Origin: Bog-375 sp049698695
GTDB lineage: Bacteria > Acidobacteriota > Terriglobia > Bryobacterales > Bryobacteraceae
DNA length: 64,000 nucleotides
Direction of reading: 5' to 3'
Assembly: GCA_049698695.1 (NCBI GenBank)
Contig: JBAVYH010000176.1
Coordinates: 1-64,000 of the forward strand
Shown here: positions 27,401 through 35,441 of the stretch, piece after piece
Numbering within the stretch: the first letter of the stretch is position 1
How the letters are laid out: the number at the start of each line of letters is the position of its first letter
The notes under the pieces: model-generated
What the model saw: only the letters and a program-made list of their open reading frames with translations
Told to the model about the DNA's origin: nothing
Database searches by the model: none
Position numbers and translations under genes: made by a program

Positions 27401-27601
27401 CGTCCGATTTTGATGACCTCCTTCGCGTTTATTTTGGGCGTGGTGCCGCTGGCGCTGGCCGTCGGCGCGGGAGCGGCATCGCGGCGCTCGCTGGGGACGG
27501 CGGTGTTCGGCGGCATGAATGCGGCTACGCTGCTGGCGGTGTTCATCGTGCCCGTGCTGTACGTGGTGATCCAGCGGGTCGGGGAACGGAGACAGCCATG
27601 A
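24494..27601 (+). CDS. RND multidrug efflux transporter (AcrB/HAE1 family)
   Basis: A 1035-residue inner-membrane proton antiporter. It begins MARFFIDHPVFAMVIAIVMVILGAVA, the HAE1 start. The proton-relay residues are present: Asp-Asp in SIGIVVDDAIVVVEAVQRH (TM4) and Lys in IGLAAKNAILIVEYARM (TM10). The porter domain segment GGNAQDLEKTVAEPIEEQL and the AFNALSLSPALSAIILRP stretch are also typical. It exports hydrophobic compounds from the periplasm through the adaptor and outer-membrane protein encoded on both sides. The stop overlaps the next start as ATGA (27598-27601), so the three proteins are translationally coupled. The substrate range cannot be predicted. Confidence 0.96.
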   Translation: MARFFIDHPVFAMVIAIVMVILGAVAIPNLPVAAYPEVVPPVVQITTNFLGGNAQDLEKTVAEPIEEQLVGLDGMLYYLSTSANDGSLNIQVTFKLGTNPDIAAVQTQNRVSIAMPRLPPEVQQQGVTVKKVSSAFLLAISLISKDNRYDSLFLTNYAQINLVNQIGNLEGVGESRLGSNQVYSMRVWVNPDKMAELGVTATDISAAIQAQNRQNPAGAFGQPPASPGTDFQYSVNAPGRLVEPAQFENIVLRAQPDASLLHLGDIGHVQLGAQTYTGFNRVDGRAAGNMIVYLSPGANAVQTAARVRRFLNQIKAGFPAGMDYMVSYDSTMFVNAAIKDVMTTLFEAIGLVIFVVFLFLQSWRASLIPLLTVPVALVGTLALFPLLGFSINITSMFGLVLSIGIVVDDAIVVVEAVQRHIDEGLAPRAATIQAMKEVQAPVTAIAFILAAVFIPVAFLGGISGQIYRQFALTIAASVLLSAFNALSLSPALSAIILRPKRQARGPLAAFFDAFNRGFGWVRSRYLDGVSTLIRRSALALIGLFCFWFAAGTIFHRMPNGFLPDEDQGAVFISIRLPDGASVQRADAATRKIENIVSRIPGVGGALTLGGLDIATRTNNSNVATIIARLTPWDERRAKNLQLPAILANMQREFSRVPEAVTFAFGLPPILGLSATGGFQYMLEDRLGGDVQALAQTADLLVQAARRRPQLGTLLSTFRPDVPQYKVDVDLAKVQTLGVPVTDAYNTLQTFLGGLYVNDFNAFGHTWQVLVQADREFRTGPSDVNRFFVRNGDGSMVPLGTLATVRPISGPDVIYRYNRFRSVQLLGAPAPGYSSGQASDAMEQLSAAVLPAGYGYEWTGTTYQEKEAQGHEGVIFGFAAVLVFLCLAALYESWTIPLAVLLAVPLGLFGALLAVWMRDYPYDMYTQIGIVTLIGLAAKNAILIVEYARMSHEEGMSIVDAALEAARLRLRPILMTSFAFILGVVPLALAVGAGAASRRSLGTAVFGGMNAATLLAVFIVPVLYVVIQRVGERRQP

Positions 27602-28989
27602 CGAGAGCCTTATTGGCCGTGCCGACGGCTTTGTTGCTGGCCGGTTGTGCCGTCGGGCCCAACTACAAGCGGCCGGCCGTGGCGGTGCCGGACCAGTACC
27701 GGGGCGCCGCCGCTGATGCCGCCTCGCTAGCCGACAAGAAGTGGTCGGAGCTGTTCCAGGACGATGCGCTCCGGCAGCTTGTCGAGACGGCGCTCCAAGA
27801 CGACTTCGATATGGGGATCGCCGCGGAGCACGTCCTCGAGGCGCGTGCCCAGTTCCGCATTCAGCGTGCGAACGAGTTCCCGAACGTGACCGGCCAGGCC
27901 GGCTTCACCGCCGCGCGCACGTCGGGAGCCAGCTCGTTTTTCCCATTGCCGGCGGGCACCACGCTGCAGGGAAGCTACTGGCAGGTGGGCCTCGGGCTTT
28001 CCTGGGAACTGGACCTGTGGGGCCGGCTGCGGCGGCTTTCCGAATCGGCGCGCGCGCAATACCTGGCGACCGAAGAAGCTGGGCGCGGCGTGGTGGTGTC
28101 GCTCATCGGCGACGTGATGAACGACTACTTTCTGCTGCGCGAGCGCGATCTGGAGCTGGAAATCGCACGCCAGACGCGCGACGTTGCGCAGGACAATCTC
28201 CGGCTGGTGGAGTTGCGCCATACCCGCGGCGCCGCCACCGGACTGGACGTGCATCAGGCGGAGCAATTCCTCTATACGGCGACTGCGCAGATGGCCAGCG
28301 CGCAGCGCGACATCGAACAGACCGAGAACGCGCTCAGCCTGCTGGCGGGCAGGGCTCCCGGGGCGATTGCGCGCGGCAAAACGCTGGCCGAGTTGGAGCC
28401 GCCGGCTCAGGTTCCGCCCGGGTTGCCGTCGTCGCTGCTGGAACGGCGGCCGGATATTCGCCAGGCCGAACAGAATCTGATCGCCGCCAACGCGCGCATT
28501 GGGGCGGCGAAGGCGATGTATTTCCCGCAGATCACGCTGACCGGCTTTCTGGGCGGCCAGAGTATTGCGCTGTCGAAGCTGTTTGAGGGGCCGGAGCGAC
28601 AGCAGGTGATTGCGCCCGCGGCTGTCTTGCCTCTCTTCAACGCGGGGCAGATTCGCGCCGGCGTGCGTTTCTCGGAAGCGCAGAAGCGCGAGATGGTGAT
28701 CGCGTATCAAAAGACGATCTACACCGGCCTGCGCGAAGTCTCCGACGCACTGGTGGGTTACTCCCGTACGCGCGAGCAGCGCACCCAGCAGGCGCTGCTG
28801 GTGGGCGCGCTCACCGAGAGCACGCGCCTGTCGAACCTGCGCTACAAGGGAGGGCTCGACAGCTATCTGCAAGTGCTCGATTCGGAGCGTAATCTATTCC
28901 AGGGGCAGCTCCTTCTCTCGCAGCTTCAGCTTGCGGAGATGCAATCGTTCGTGCAGTTGTACCTGGCGCTGGGCGGCGGATGGCAGTAG
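27598..28989 (+). CDS. Outer-membrane efflux lipoprotein (NodT/OprM family)
   Basis: A 463-residue TolC-type channel. The lipobox PTALLLAGCAVGPNYKRP puts the lipidated Cys at about residue 17 and shows the NodT-family signature GPNYKRP. Two repeated helical halves follow, with WELDLWGRLRRLSESARAQYLATEE in the first and LLERRPDIRQAEQNLIAANARIGAAKAMYFPQITLTG (in part) in the second. It forms the exit duct of the tripartite pump. The ATG at 27598 overlaps the pump stop. A much longer open frame from 27061 exists, but it runs inside the pump gene and does not resemble a protein. Confidence 0.95.
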   Translation: MTRALLAVPTALLLAGCAVGPNYKRPAVAVPDQYRGAAADAASLADKKWSELFQDDALRQLVETALQDDFDMGIAAEHVLEARAQFRIQRANEFPNVTGQAGFTAARTSGASSFFPLPAGTTLQGSYWQVGLGLSWELDLWGRLRRLSESARAQYLATEEAGRGVVVSLIGDVMNDYFLLRERDLELEIARQTRDVAQDNLRLVELRHTRGAATGLDVHQAEQFLYTATAQMASAQRDIEQTENALSLLAGRAPGAIARGKTLAELEPPAQVPPGLPSSLLERRPDIRQAEQNLIAANARIGAAKAMYFPQITLTGFLGGQSIALSKLFEGPERQQVIAPAAVLPLFNAGQIRAGVRFSEAQKREMVIAYQKTIYTGLREVSDALVGYSRTREQRTQQALLVGALTESTRLSNLRYKGGLDSYLQVLDSERNLFQGQLLLSQLQLAEMQSFVQLYLALGGGWQ

Positions 28990-29058
28990 ATCCCGATTCC
29001 GCATCCTCACAGGCGTCGTCAATCGCCGGGATGCTAGAATCGAGCAGATTGGCTCAGC

Positions 29059-30006
29059 ATGGTCAGATTCGGTTTGTGCACCGAGGAGCAATATCTGCGA
29101 GCCGGGGAACGCCGCCACTACTTGGGAGCCCACGTAGCGTACAGTTTGCTGGACGTAGGTGAAAGTCCGAGCGAAGAACAGATCCGCGCGTTCGAGGACA
29201 TCAGTTTCACGCTGCGCACCTCGAATGGGACGTTTCGAACGACCTTCCGGCAGCGGTTTCAGGACGTCGATGCGGCCGCGATGAAATGGATGGAGCAGTT
29301 TTATGCCGCTGATTCCGAGGTCGAAATCCAGGATCGTGCGGTGTCGCACGGCTTGACCTCGTGGGAGTGGGCGGCCTGCGTATTCCAGAAATTTCCGCGG
29401 GCCAAATTCGAAGCCTCCGACGTCCTGATCGAGCTGATCGAACTTTCGCGCGCCGGCGAGGCGTACATTGTGGAGCCGAGCGGGCGGCCCTTGCAGTATG
29501 TTAAACCGCCGTTCGCAGTGTCGCTGGCGCACCCGGAACCGCGGCGCTACCCGATCAACCGTCTGGTGGCGCTCCGGGCTAGAAGACGATTCGCGAAGCT
29601 GGATCTGGGACAAAACTGGATCGAGACTGCGGCGGAGCGCGGCTGGCGAGTGCGCAGGATCTCCTGTGTTCATCCGCTGGCGCGCGAACTCGCCCGCCGG
29701 AACGCGAGCTTTCAATTCCGGTTGAGAAGCGTGTTCGACCAAACCAGCGGGACCTGCGACGTGCTGCGCACCATGAATATCCTCAACCGATCCTACTTCC
29801 GGGCCGAGGACCTGGCGCGGGGCGCTAGCGCGGCGTTTCAAAGCCTCCGGCCTGCAGGCATCTGGATCGTAGGCCGCACCTCGGAGGAAGACTTGAAGAA
29901 TCACGTGTCGCTGCTGCGACGCTCGGATCGCGGCTGGAAGCTGTTGGAGCGAATCGGAAGCGGATCCGAGATAGAGGAGTTAGCGCTAGGCGGCGCTGGG
30001 GCATGA
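29059..30006 (+). CDS. Unknown protein, C-terminal half methyltransferase-like
   Basis: A 315-residue soluble protein without signal or membrane segments. I do not recognise the family. The second half has a pattern seen in class I methyltransferases and CheR-like proteins: CDVLRTMNILNRSYFRAEDL, then FQSLRPAGIWIVGRT, then SLLRRSDRGWKLLERIGSGSEIEELAL (in part). However, the Gly-rich SAM loop expected before it is not evident (the matching place reads KLDLGQNWIETAAERG). It overlaps the next gene, a GT4 glycosyltransferase, by ATGA (30003-30006), so the two are coupled. A role in surface polysaccharide modification is a guess from that neighbour. Confidence 0.6.
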   Translation: MVRFGLCTEEQYLRAGERRHYLGAHVAYSLLDVGESPSEEQIRAFEDISFTLRTSNGTFRTTFRQRFQDVDAAAMKWMEQFYAADSEVEIQDRAVSHGLTSWEWAACVFQKFPRAKFEASDVLIELIELSRAGEAYIVEPSGRPLQYVKPPFAVSLAHPEPRRYPINRLVALRARRRFAKLDLGQNWIETAAERGWRVRRISCVHPLARELARRNASFQFRLRSVFDQTSGTCDVLRTMNILNRSYFRAEDLARGASAAFQSLRPAGIWIVGRTSEEDLKNHVSLLRRSDRGWKLLERIGSGSEIEELALGGAGA

Positions 30007-31172
30007 AGCCGGTTTCGCTGCTGCTGATCTCGGACACCTATCCGCCGGTGGTGGGCGGATCCGAGGTCGAGGCGCAGCGCGTATCTGCGGAGATGATCCG
30101 CCGCGGACATCGCGTGCTGGTGCTGACTTCGGGCGGCTCTCCGATGCCTCCGGTGCGCAACTGGGTGGACCCGGCTGGAGTGCCGGTGCGGATTCTGACA
30201 AGGGGCGCACGGGGCAGATGGAAAGATGTTTTATTTGCGTGCCGGGTGGCCTGGGCGCTGTGGCGGGAACGGAGCAACTACCAGATCGTCTATTTTCTGA
30301 TGCAGGGCCTGCACCTGGCGGCTGGCCTTCCGGTGGCGCGCGCCTTGCAGAAACCGATTGTGATGAAGTTCGCCGGGAGTGCCGTGATTCCACTACTAAG
30401 AGCCTCGCGCGCTGGTCGTGCAGAGTTGAGGTGGCTGCGCCGCTGGGCCGCGCGGCTGCTGATCCTCAACGAAGGCATGGTGCAGGAAGCGATCGGGGAA
30501 GGCTTCCCTCGCGAGCAGATGTTGTGGATGCCGAATCCGGTGGACACGGAGCAGTTCCGGCCGGGACAGCCGGAAGAAATTGCCGGCCTGCGCGCCGGGT
30601 TCGGAATTCCGCAGGAAGCCTTGGCTGCCGTGTATGTCGGCCGTCTGTCCCGCGAGAAGGGACTGCCGGCGCTGTTGCGCGGCTTTGCGCTGGCGGCTCG
30701 CGCGGAAGCGCGGGCGATGCTGGTTCTGGTCGGCGACGGGGCAATGCGAAACGAACTGGAGACTATGGCCGCGAAGCTGGGTCTCGGACCTTCGCAGGTG
30801 CTCTTCAGTGGCCGCGTGGATTCATCGGAAGTCCCCCTGTGGCTGCGCGCCAGCGACGTCTTCACGCTGATGTCGCCGAACGAAGGATTCTCCTGCGCGC
30901 TCGCTGAGGCCATGTCCGCAGGCCTGCCTTCGGTGGTCAGCCGCATCCCGGCGAACGTGCAACTGATTGAGGACGAGGTTCACGGCTTGCTGGCGCCGCT
31001 GGAAGATCACTCCGCCATGGCTGGTGCCCTGATCCGGCTGTGTAACGATCCGGCGTTGCGCGGACGCATGGGCCAGGCCGCACGGCAGCGCATCATCGAT
31101 AACTATTCCACCTGCCAGGTTGCGGACCGCTACGAAGCCCTTTTCTCCGAGGTCCTCGGCGAACGGCGGTAG
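30003..31172 (+). CDS. Glycosyltransferase family 4
   Basis: A 389-residue GT-B enzyme. The N-terminal domain starts with LLISDTYPPVVGGSEVEAQRVSAEMIRRGHRV, the GT4 acceptor-domain opening (in part: DTYPPVVGGSEVEAQ). The C-terminal domain has AVYVGRLSREKGLPALLRGFA, LVLVGDGAMRNELE and the EX7E-type nucleotide-sugar motif MSPNEGFSCALAEAMSAGLP. It transfers a sugar from a nucleotide donor to a glycan or lipid acceptor on the cytoplasmic side. The start overlaps the preceding gene's stop. With the amidotransferase and polytopic protein downstream it suggests a small exopolysaccharide or glycoconjugate group. Confidence 0.92.
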   Translation: MKPVSLLLISDTYPPVVGGSEVEAQRVSAEMIRRGHRVLVLTSGGSPMPPVRNWVDPAGVPVRILTRGARGRWKDVLFACRVAWALWRERSNYQIVYFLMQGLHLAAGLPVARALQKPIVMKFAGSAVIPLLRASRAGRAELRWLRRWAARLLILNEGMVQEAIGEGFPREQMLWMPNPVDTEQFRPGQPEEIAGLRAGFGIPQEALAAVYVGRLSREKGLPALLRGFALAARAEARAMLVLVGDGAMRNELETMAAKLGLGPSQVLFSGRVDSSEVPLWLRASDVFTLMSPNEGFSCALAEAMSAGLPSVVSRIPANVQLIEDEVHGLLAPLEDHSAMAGALIRLCNDPALRGRMGQAARQRIIDNYSTCQVADRYEALFSEVLGERR

Positions 31173-31477
31173 AGTTCCGCCGTTCTGCGACGGCGTGTTG
31201 GCAAGGGGACGTCGAGGATCATCTTTGGGCAGCGGGTCACCGGCGGATTCTGCACGCCGAGACGGAAACAAAGATCACGCCGGAAATCTCAGCGGTAGCG
31301 TCGCAAGTGGCACTCCTACGCCCGCCGCGTGTAGAGCGGCCTAGTAGCAGCGCTGGGGCGCGACGCGGAATGCCGCATGCGCGGGGACGTGCCGAACCGA
31401 ACGGAAAGCCCTCGATGCGACGCATGCTATGCAGTCTATTTGCATTTAACGGCCTCATTATCTGAAATAATATAGTC
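31173..31477. other. Intergenic region before the amidotransferase gene
   Basis: 305 bases with no convincing reading frame, RNA gene or repeat. The last 40 bases are noticeably A+T-rich (CTGAAATAATATAG just before the ATG at 31478) and probably hold the promoter of the amidotransferase gene. No pair of -35 and -10 boxes stands out. Confidence 0.5.
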
Positions 31478-33409
31478 ATGTGTGGAATTGCGGGGTATGC
31501 GTCGGCGTTGCGCTACGACGCTACCGAGCCAGCTGTCAGAACAATGGTTCGGGCCCTAGCACGGCGCGGCCCCGATTCGGAAGGCTTGGAGGTGTGGGAC
31601 TCCGCCACCTTGGGCCACCGCCGCCTGGCGATTCTCGATTTGAGCGAGGCTGGGAGCCAGCCGATGGTCTCGGACGACCGCCAAATCGGCGTTGTTTTCA
31701 ACGGCTGCATCTACAATTTTCGGGAAGTGCGCCGCGAGCTTGAGAGCCGCGGCAATCGCTTCCGGTCGCAGTGTGATACCGAGGTGCTCCTGCACGGTTA
31801 CCGGGAATGGGGGATTGATGCTCTGGTCAGCCGCCTTCGCGGCATGTTCGCCTTTGCCGTATGGGACAACTCGCGGCGCGTCCTGACGCTCGCGCGCGAC
31901 CGACTGGGCGTTAAGCCGCTCGTGTTTTGCGCGCGCCGCGGCGAGATCGCCTTCGCGTCCACCATTGCGGGCCTCCGGGCGGCGGGCTTCGGCGGCGGCA
32001 TCGACCCCCAAGCGGTCCTCGAGTTTCTCGAATTCGGCTACGTGACCGAGGCCCGCGCCATATTCGAAGGTATCGAGAAGCTTGCCCCGGCTACGATTGC
32101 AGAGTGGTGCGAGGGCCGCCTGGAGCGCAGGCAATACTGGTCTTTGCCGGAAACCGGCGGGTCCGCCCCGGTCGTCTTCGCTGAGGCCGTCGAACAAACC
32201 GAGCAATTGATACTGGAGGCCGTCAAGCTCCGGTTGATCTCGGACGTGCCGTTGGGCGCCCTGTTGAGTGGTGGCGTCGATTCCACGCTGGTCTGTTGGG
32301 CCCTGCGCCAGCTCAATGCCAACGTGAGGGCATTCACGGTGCGTGCCACCGGCAGCGACTCCGACGAGAGCGCCGCGGCCGCCGACACAGCCCGGAGGCT
32401 CGGAATCTCCCATGAGATCGTCGACATGCCGGACACCGATTTCTCGCTGGACGAGCTTACGGATGCTTACAGCGAGCCGTTCAGTTGCCAGTCGGCGCTA
32501 GCGATGTTGTGGGTCTCGCGGTCGGTGAAGCGCCTGGCCACCGTCCTGTTGACGGGCGACGGCGGAGATGATGTCTTCCTCGGCTATCCGTTTTTCCGCA
32601 ATGCCTGGATGGCGCAAAGGCTTGCCCGGCGGCTGCCCGCGGCGGCCGCGGCTGTCTGGAACCGGGCAGACTCCGTCATCCCAGACGCTCGGCCCCTGCA
32701 CCGGGCGAAGAGCTTTCTGGGTTACGCCACCGGCGGGCTCGGCCCGTTCCTTCGAGCGCACGACGGTCTGCCGTACTATTGGGACCATGGAATTCTAGGA
32801 GAATCACTGACCGGACGCGAACTGGCCCAACGGCAGCTCCCATCGTCGCTCGCGTCCGGGCGCCGACTCTTGTGGGAGGTTTTTTCGGATCACCGCAGTC
32901 GGCATTTCGTGAGTGAATTCATGGTGAAAATAGACGGTGGGACCATGAATTATGCGCTCGAAGCGCGCGCGCCCTTCCTCGATCAGAAGATCTGGGAGTT
33001 TGCAGCGGCTCTACCGCCCCAGGTACGGTTTCATGGCGGAAATCTGAAAGCCGTGCTGCGGGAGATTGTGCGGCGGCGCGTCGGGTCAGAGGTAGCGTTC
33101 CGTGAAAAGCAGGGATTTACGGTCCCCGTCGAACGCTGGCTGGCAGAGCGTTGGAGCGGCATGCTGGACCGCCTGCGGCAAGGCACAGCTCTAGAGCGAG
33201 AAGGATGGGTACGCAGCGGCTCGCTCGAAGCGCCGCTTCATGATGCGCTGAGGCGGCGGTGGATCCCGGTCCAACTGTGGCGCCTGCTGGTATTGGATCA
33301 CTGGCTGGAGAAGAACCGGGCGCGCGCGACTGAAGACCTCCGTGCCGCGCTCTCCGCGCCGGTTCCCGCGGCTGGTTCCGGCAGTGCCGGGCCTCCCATG
33401 CCCACGTGA
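31478..33409 (+). CDS. AsnB-type glutamine-dependent amidotransferase
   Basis: A 643-residue two-domain enzyme. The N-terminal class II glutaminase has the nucleophile Cys2 (MCGIAGY), RRGPDSEG, LGHRRLAILDLSEAGSQPM and CDTEVLLHGYREWG. The synthetase half has the PP-loop LLSGGVDSTLVCWAL and LLTGDGGDDVFLGYP in place of the usual SGDGGDELFGGY. At residue 77 the loop reads FNGCIYNF; classical asparagine synthetases have Glu there (FNGEIYN), a residue that holds the glutamine. As I recall, the Cys form occurs in amidotransferases of the N-acetylglutaminylglutamine type, so the product may be an amide other than asparagine. Members also occur in exopolysaccharide clusters, which fits the GT4 neighbour. 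Confidence 0.85.
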   Translation: MCGIAGYASALRYDATEPAVRTMVRALARRGPDSEGLEVWDSATLGHRRLAILDLSEAGSQPMVSDDRQIGVVFNGCIYNFREVRRELESRGNRFRSQCDTEVLLHGYREWGIDALVSRLRGMFAFAVWDNSRRVLTLARDRLGVKPLVFCARRGEIAFASTIAGLRAAGFGGGIDPQAVLEFLEFGYVTEARAIFEGIEKLAPATIAEWCEGRLERRQYWSLPETGGSAPVVFAEAVEQTEQLILEAVKLRLISDVPLGALLSGGVDSTLVCWALRQLNANVRAFTVRATGSDSDESAAAADTARRLGISHEIVDMPDTDFSLDELTDAYSEPFSCQSALAMLWVSRSVKRLATVLLTGDGGDDVFLGYPFFRNAWMAQRLARRLPAAAAAVWNRADSVIPDARPLHRAKSFLGYATGGLGPFLRAHDGLPYYWDHGILGESLTGRELAQRQLPSSLASGRRLLWEVFSDHRSRHFVSEFMVKIDGGTMNYALEARAPFLDQKIWEFAAALPPQVRFHGGNLKAVLREIVRRRVGSEVAFREKQGFTVPVERWLAERWSGMLDRLRQGTALEREGWVRSGSLEAPLHDALRRRWIPVQLWRLLVLDHWLEKNRARATEDLRAALSAPVPAAGSGSAGPPMPT

Positions 33410-33424
33410 CGCTTCGCCGGCTTT

Positions 33425-33700
33425 GTGGCCATCCGCGAGCACGGGCTGTCGCTGAAGATCCGGAGTTGGACAAAGCACGGAAGAGACCGGCAGAAAATGA
33501 TGGAGCAATTAGTGGAATCACGGCCTCAGCCCTGTGATACAGTCAGTGATTATCACGCCGCGGCGGTCTCACTACACATGATGTACTACAACTTCGCGCG
33601 TGCGCATCGTATCGTCAAAACCACGCCCGCTATTGGCGGTGGAGCTTCCGACCACGTTTGGAGCATCGAAGAAATCGTGGCCCTTCTGGATTCAAAATGA
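33425..33700 (+). pseudogene. Transposase remnant (C-terminal DDE-type fragment)
   Basis: About 90 codons survive of a transposase. The C-terminal part VSLHMMYYNFARAHRIVKTT and SDHVWSIEEIVALL closely follows the ending LH-x-MYYNF-x-R-H...TPAM...DHVWSIEEIV of a common group of DDE transposases often annotated as IS1-like. The catalytic core is absent and the upstream 40 residues align poorly, so it is dead. No terminal inverted repeats were found around it. Its stop codon overlaps the ATG of the next gene (33697), which suggests that an old insertion or deletion event created this junction. Confidence 0.7.
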
Positions 33701-35361
33701 GCCACTGCCCGCCCCATCAACAATATTCGCTTACGGAAACCTACTTTGAGCGCTTTCTTTCGCTCTGGCAAGGCCTGCAAGCTTTGCAGCCGCCGCGGCT
33801 CATAATGGTATTCCTGGCGGGATTGGCGCTGATTTGCGGTGCCACCGTGTTTATTGGCGCGGTTCCTACCAGAGTTTACGGGCACGATATCTTCTTCCTG
33901 CTGGACAATGGATGGAGGGTTATTAACGGGCTGCGGCCTCACGTGGATTACTACAGCCCATGGGGCCCGCTCACCTTTCTGATCTCTGCCCTCGGCTTGG
34001 AGTTATCGGGCTATGGCGTCAACGGGATCGGCTACGGCAACGCGATAGCGGCTTTGGTTGTCAGTATCTGGTGCTTTCTTCTTGCTAATAACCGCCTGGC
34101 TGCTTCTCCACGACTGCTGCTGAGTTTTTCCCTCGCGGCTTTGGTGGCAGCCCCGTACGCATTGGGTAATTCTCCTTTCTCATCGAGCCACGCCATGGCT
34201 TACAACCGATATGGCTATGCGCTGTTGGGCTTGATTCTGGTGGAAACATTCAAAGCACCGCGCGGCGGAAGAGGGGAGTTAGCGGGCGGAATTTCCACGG
34301 GCGCCGCACTTAGTTTGACTCTGTTTCTCAAGGCCAGCTATTTCTTGATGGGGGTCGCGCTGATTGCTGTTATTTCACTTTTCCTCTGGCGTCTTGCTTT
34401 TCGGCGAGTTCTTGGCATTGTTCTGGGGTTTTCTTTCGTGTCGACCTGCATGTTGGCGTATTTACGCTTCGATGTGGCGGCGATGCTGGGGGATTTGCGG
34501 ATGGCAGCGGGCGCTCGGTCCGAATTACTCGGTCCCGATATCCCGTTTTGGACCATGCTGGGTCACGCGTCGGTTTTGCTGGGGGTTGTGCTTTTCAGCC
34601 TGGCTACGGCGCTGGTATTTGGCAGCCGGGTGCAGCGGTGGCGCGGGCTGAAGTTGCCGATTATTGGAGTGTTCCTCTTTCTCGTTGATATTGGCCTAAT
34701 GTCGACCAATGCGCAGTCGGATGTTTTCCCCGTATGCGCTGTCTTCGCGATGGTGATGTTGAGCGAGATCAGTGAGGATCAGCAGGCGCTTCCCTTTGCG
34801 GAAGGGCGCTACTTCCGGCCGCATTACGCAGCAGTATTGTGCCTGGGAGCACTCCTGTTTGTCCCGGAATTCACGGCGGACATGGTAGGACTGAGCTATG
34901 GGGTGTGGAAGAAGGCGAGGCCGTCGACTCCGGCGGCGGTGCTGCGTTTCACGTCGCCTAATCTAAAGGCGCTGTTACTGTACGATGGCGCCAGTCCGCG
35001 GAGCAATGGCCGTAATTATGTGACCTACGTGAACGACGGTGTTGTGTTGCTCGAGCGGGAGACGCACAGCACTGAAAAGGTTCTGACGATGGACTTCACA
35101 AACCCATTTCCGTACGCGTTAGGGCGGCGTCCCCCGTGCGCAGGGATCGCCGCGATGGGCTATCACAACACGCTGGGCGACAGACACAGGCCTGCCGACG
35201 ACAGGTATTTTGGCGACGCGGATATCGTGATGGTGCCGAAGCGGCCATCGCAAGCAGATTTTTACTACACGGACTTCTTCAAAGCGTACAAGCCGGGGCT
35301 TCAACAGCGATACACGTTAGCCGCAGAATCGGACTGGTGGCTTATGTACCGGCGCAAATGA
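33697..35361 (+). CDS. Polytopic membrane protein, possible GT-C glycosyltransferase (paralogue 2)
   Basis: A 554-residue protein with about 11 hydrophobic segments. It shares its layout and two strong motifs with the protein at 19391: YGHDIFFLLDNGWRVINGLR followed by PHVDYYSPWGP in the first outer loop, and SHAMAYNRYGYALLGLILVE in the middle. The C-terminal soluble domain also matches (RSNGRNYVTYVNDGV, TMDFTNPFPYALGRRPP, DRYFGDADIVMVPKRP). It has more A/T-ending codons than the first copy. An enzyme using lipid-linked sugars is the likeliest role but unproven. The ATG at 33697 overlaps the transposase remnant; the frame is open further upstream through that remnant, so the start is not certain. 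Confidence 0.65.
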   Translation: MSHCPPHQQYSLTETYFERFLSLWQGLQALQPPRLIMVFLAGLALICGATVFIGAVPTRVYGHDIFFLLDNGWRVINGLRPHVDYYSPWGPLTFLISALGLELSGYGVNGIGYGNAIAALVVSIWCFLLANNRLAASPRLLLSFSLAALVAAPYALGNSPFSSSHAMAYNRYGYALLGLILVETFKAPRGGRGELAGGISTGAALSLTLFLKASYFLMGVALIAVISLFLWRLAFRRVLGIVLGFSFVSTCMLAYLRFDVAAMLGDLRMAAGARSELLGPDIPFWTMLGHASVLLGVVLFSLATALVFGSRVQRWRGLKLPIIGVFLFLVDIGLMSTNAQSDVFPVCAVFAMVMLSEISEDQQALPFAEGRYFRPHYAAVLCLGALLFVPEFTADMVGLSYGVWKKARPSTPAAVLRFTSPNLKALLLYDGASPRSNGRNYVTYVNDGVVLLERETHSTEKVLTMDFTNPFPYALGRRPPCAGIAAMGYHNTLGDRHRPADDRYFGDADIVMVPKRPSQADFYYTDFFKAYKPGLQQRYTLAAESDWWLMYRRK

Positions 35362-35441
35362 GCGACAGATCATCCAGTACGCGCGACCCGCAGCTGGAGG
35401 TGCGATGCAGGCATGATTCGGCGTCGTATCTCCTCGGATCG

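Noticed and set aside
27061..27597. In-frame upstream extension of the outer-membrane channel gene
   Set aside because: Overlaps the pump gene in another frame and is not protein-like; the lipobox start at 27598 explains the gene.
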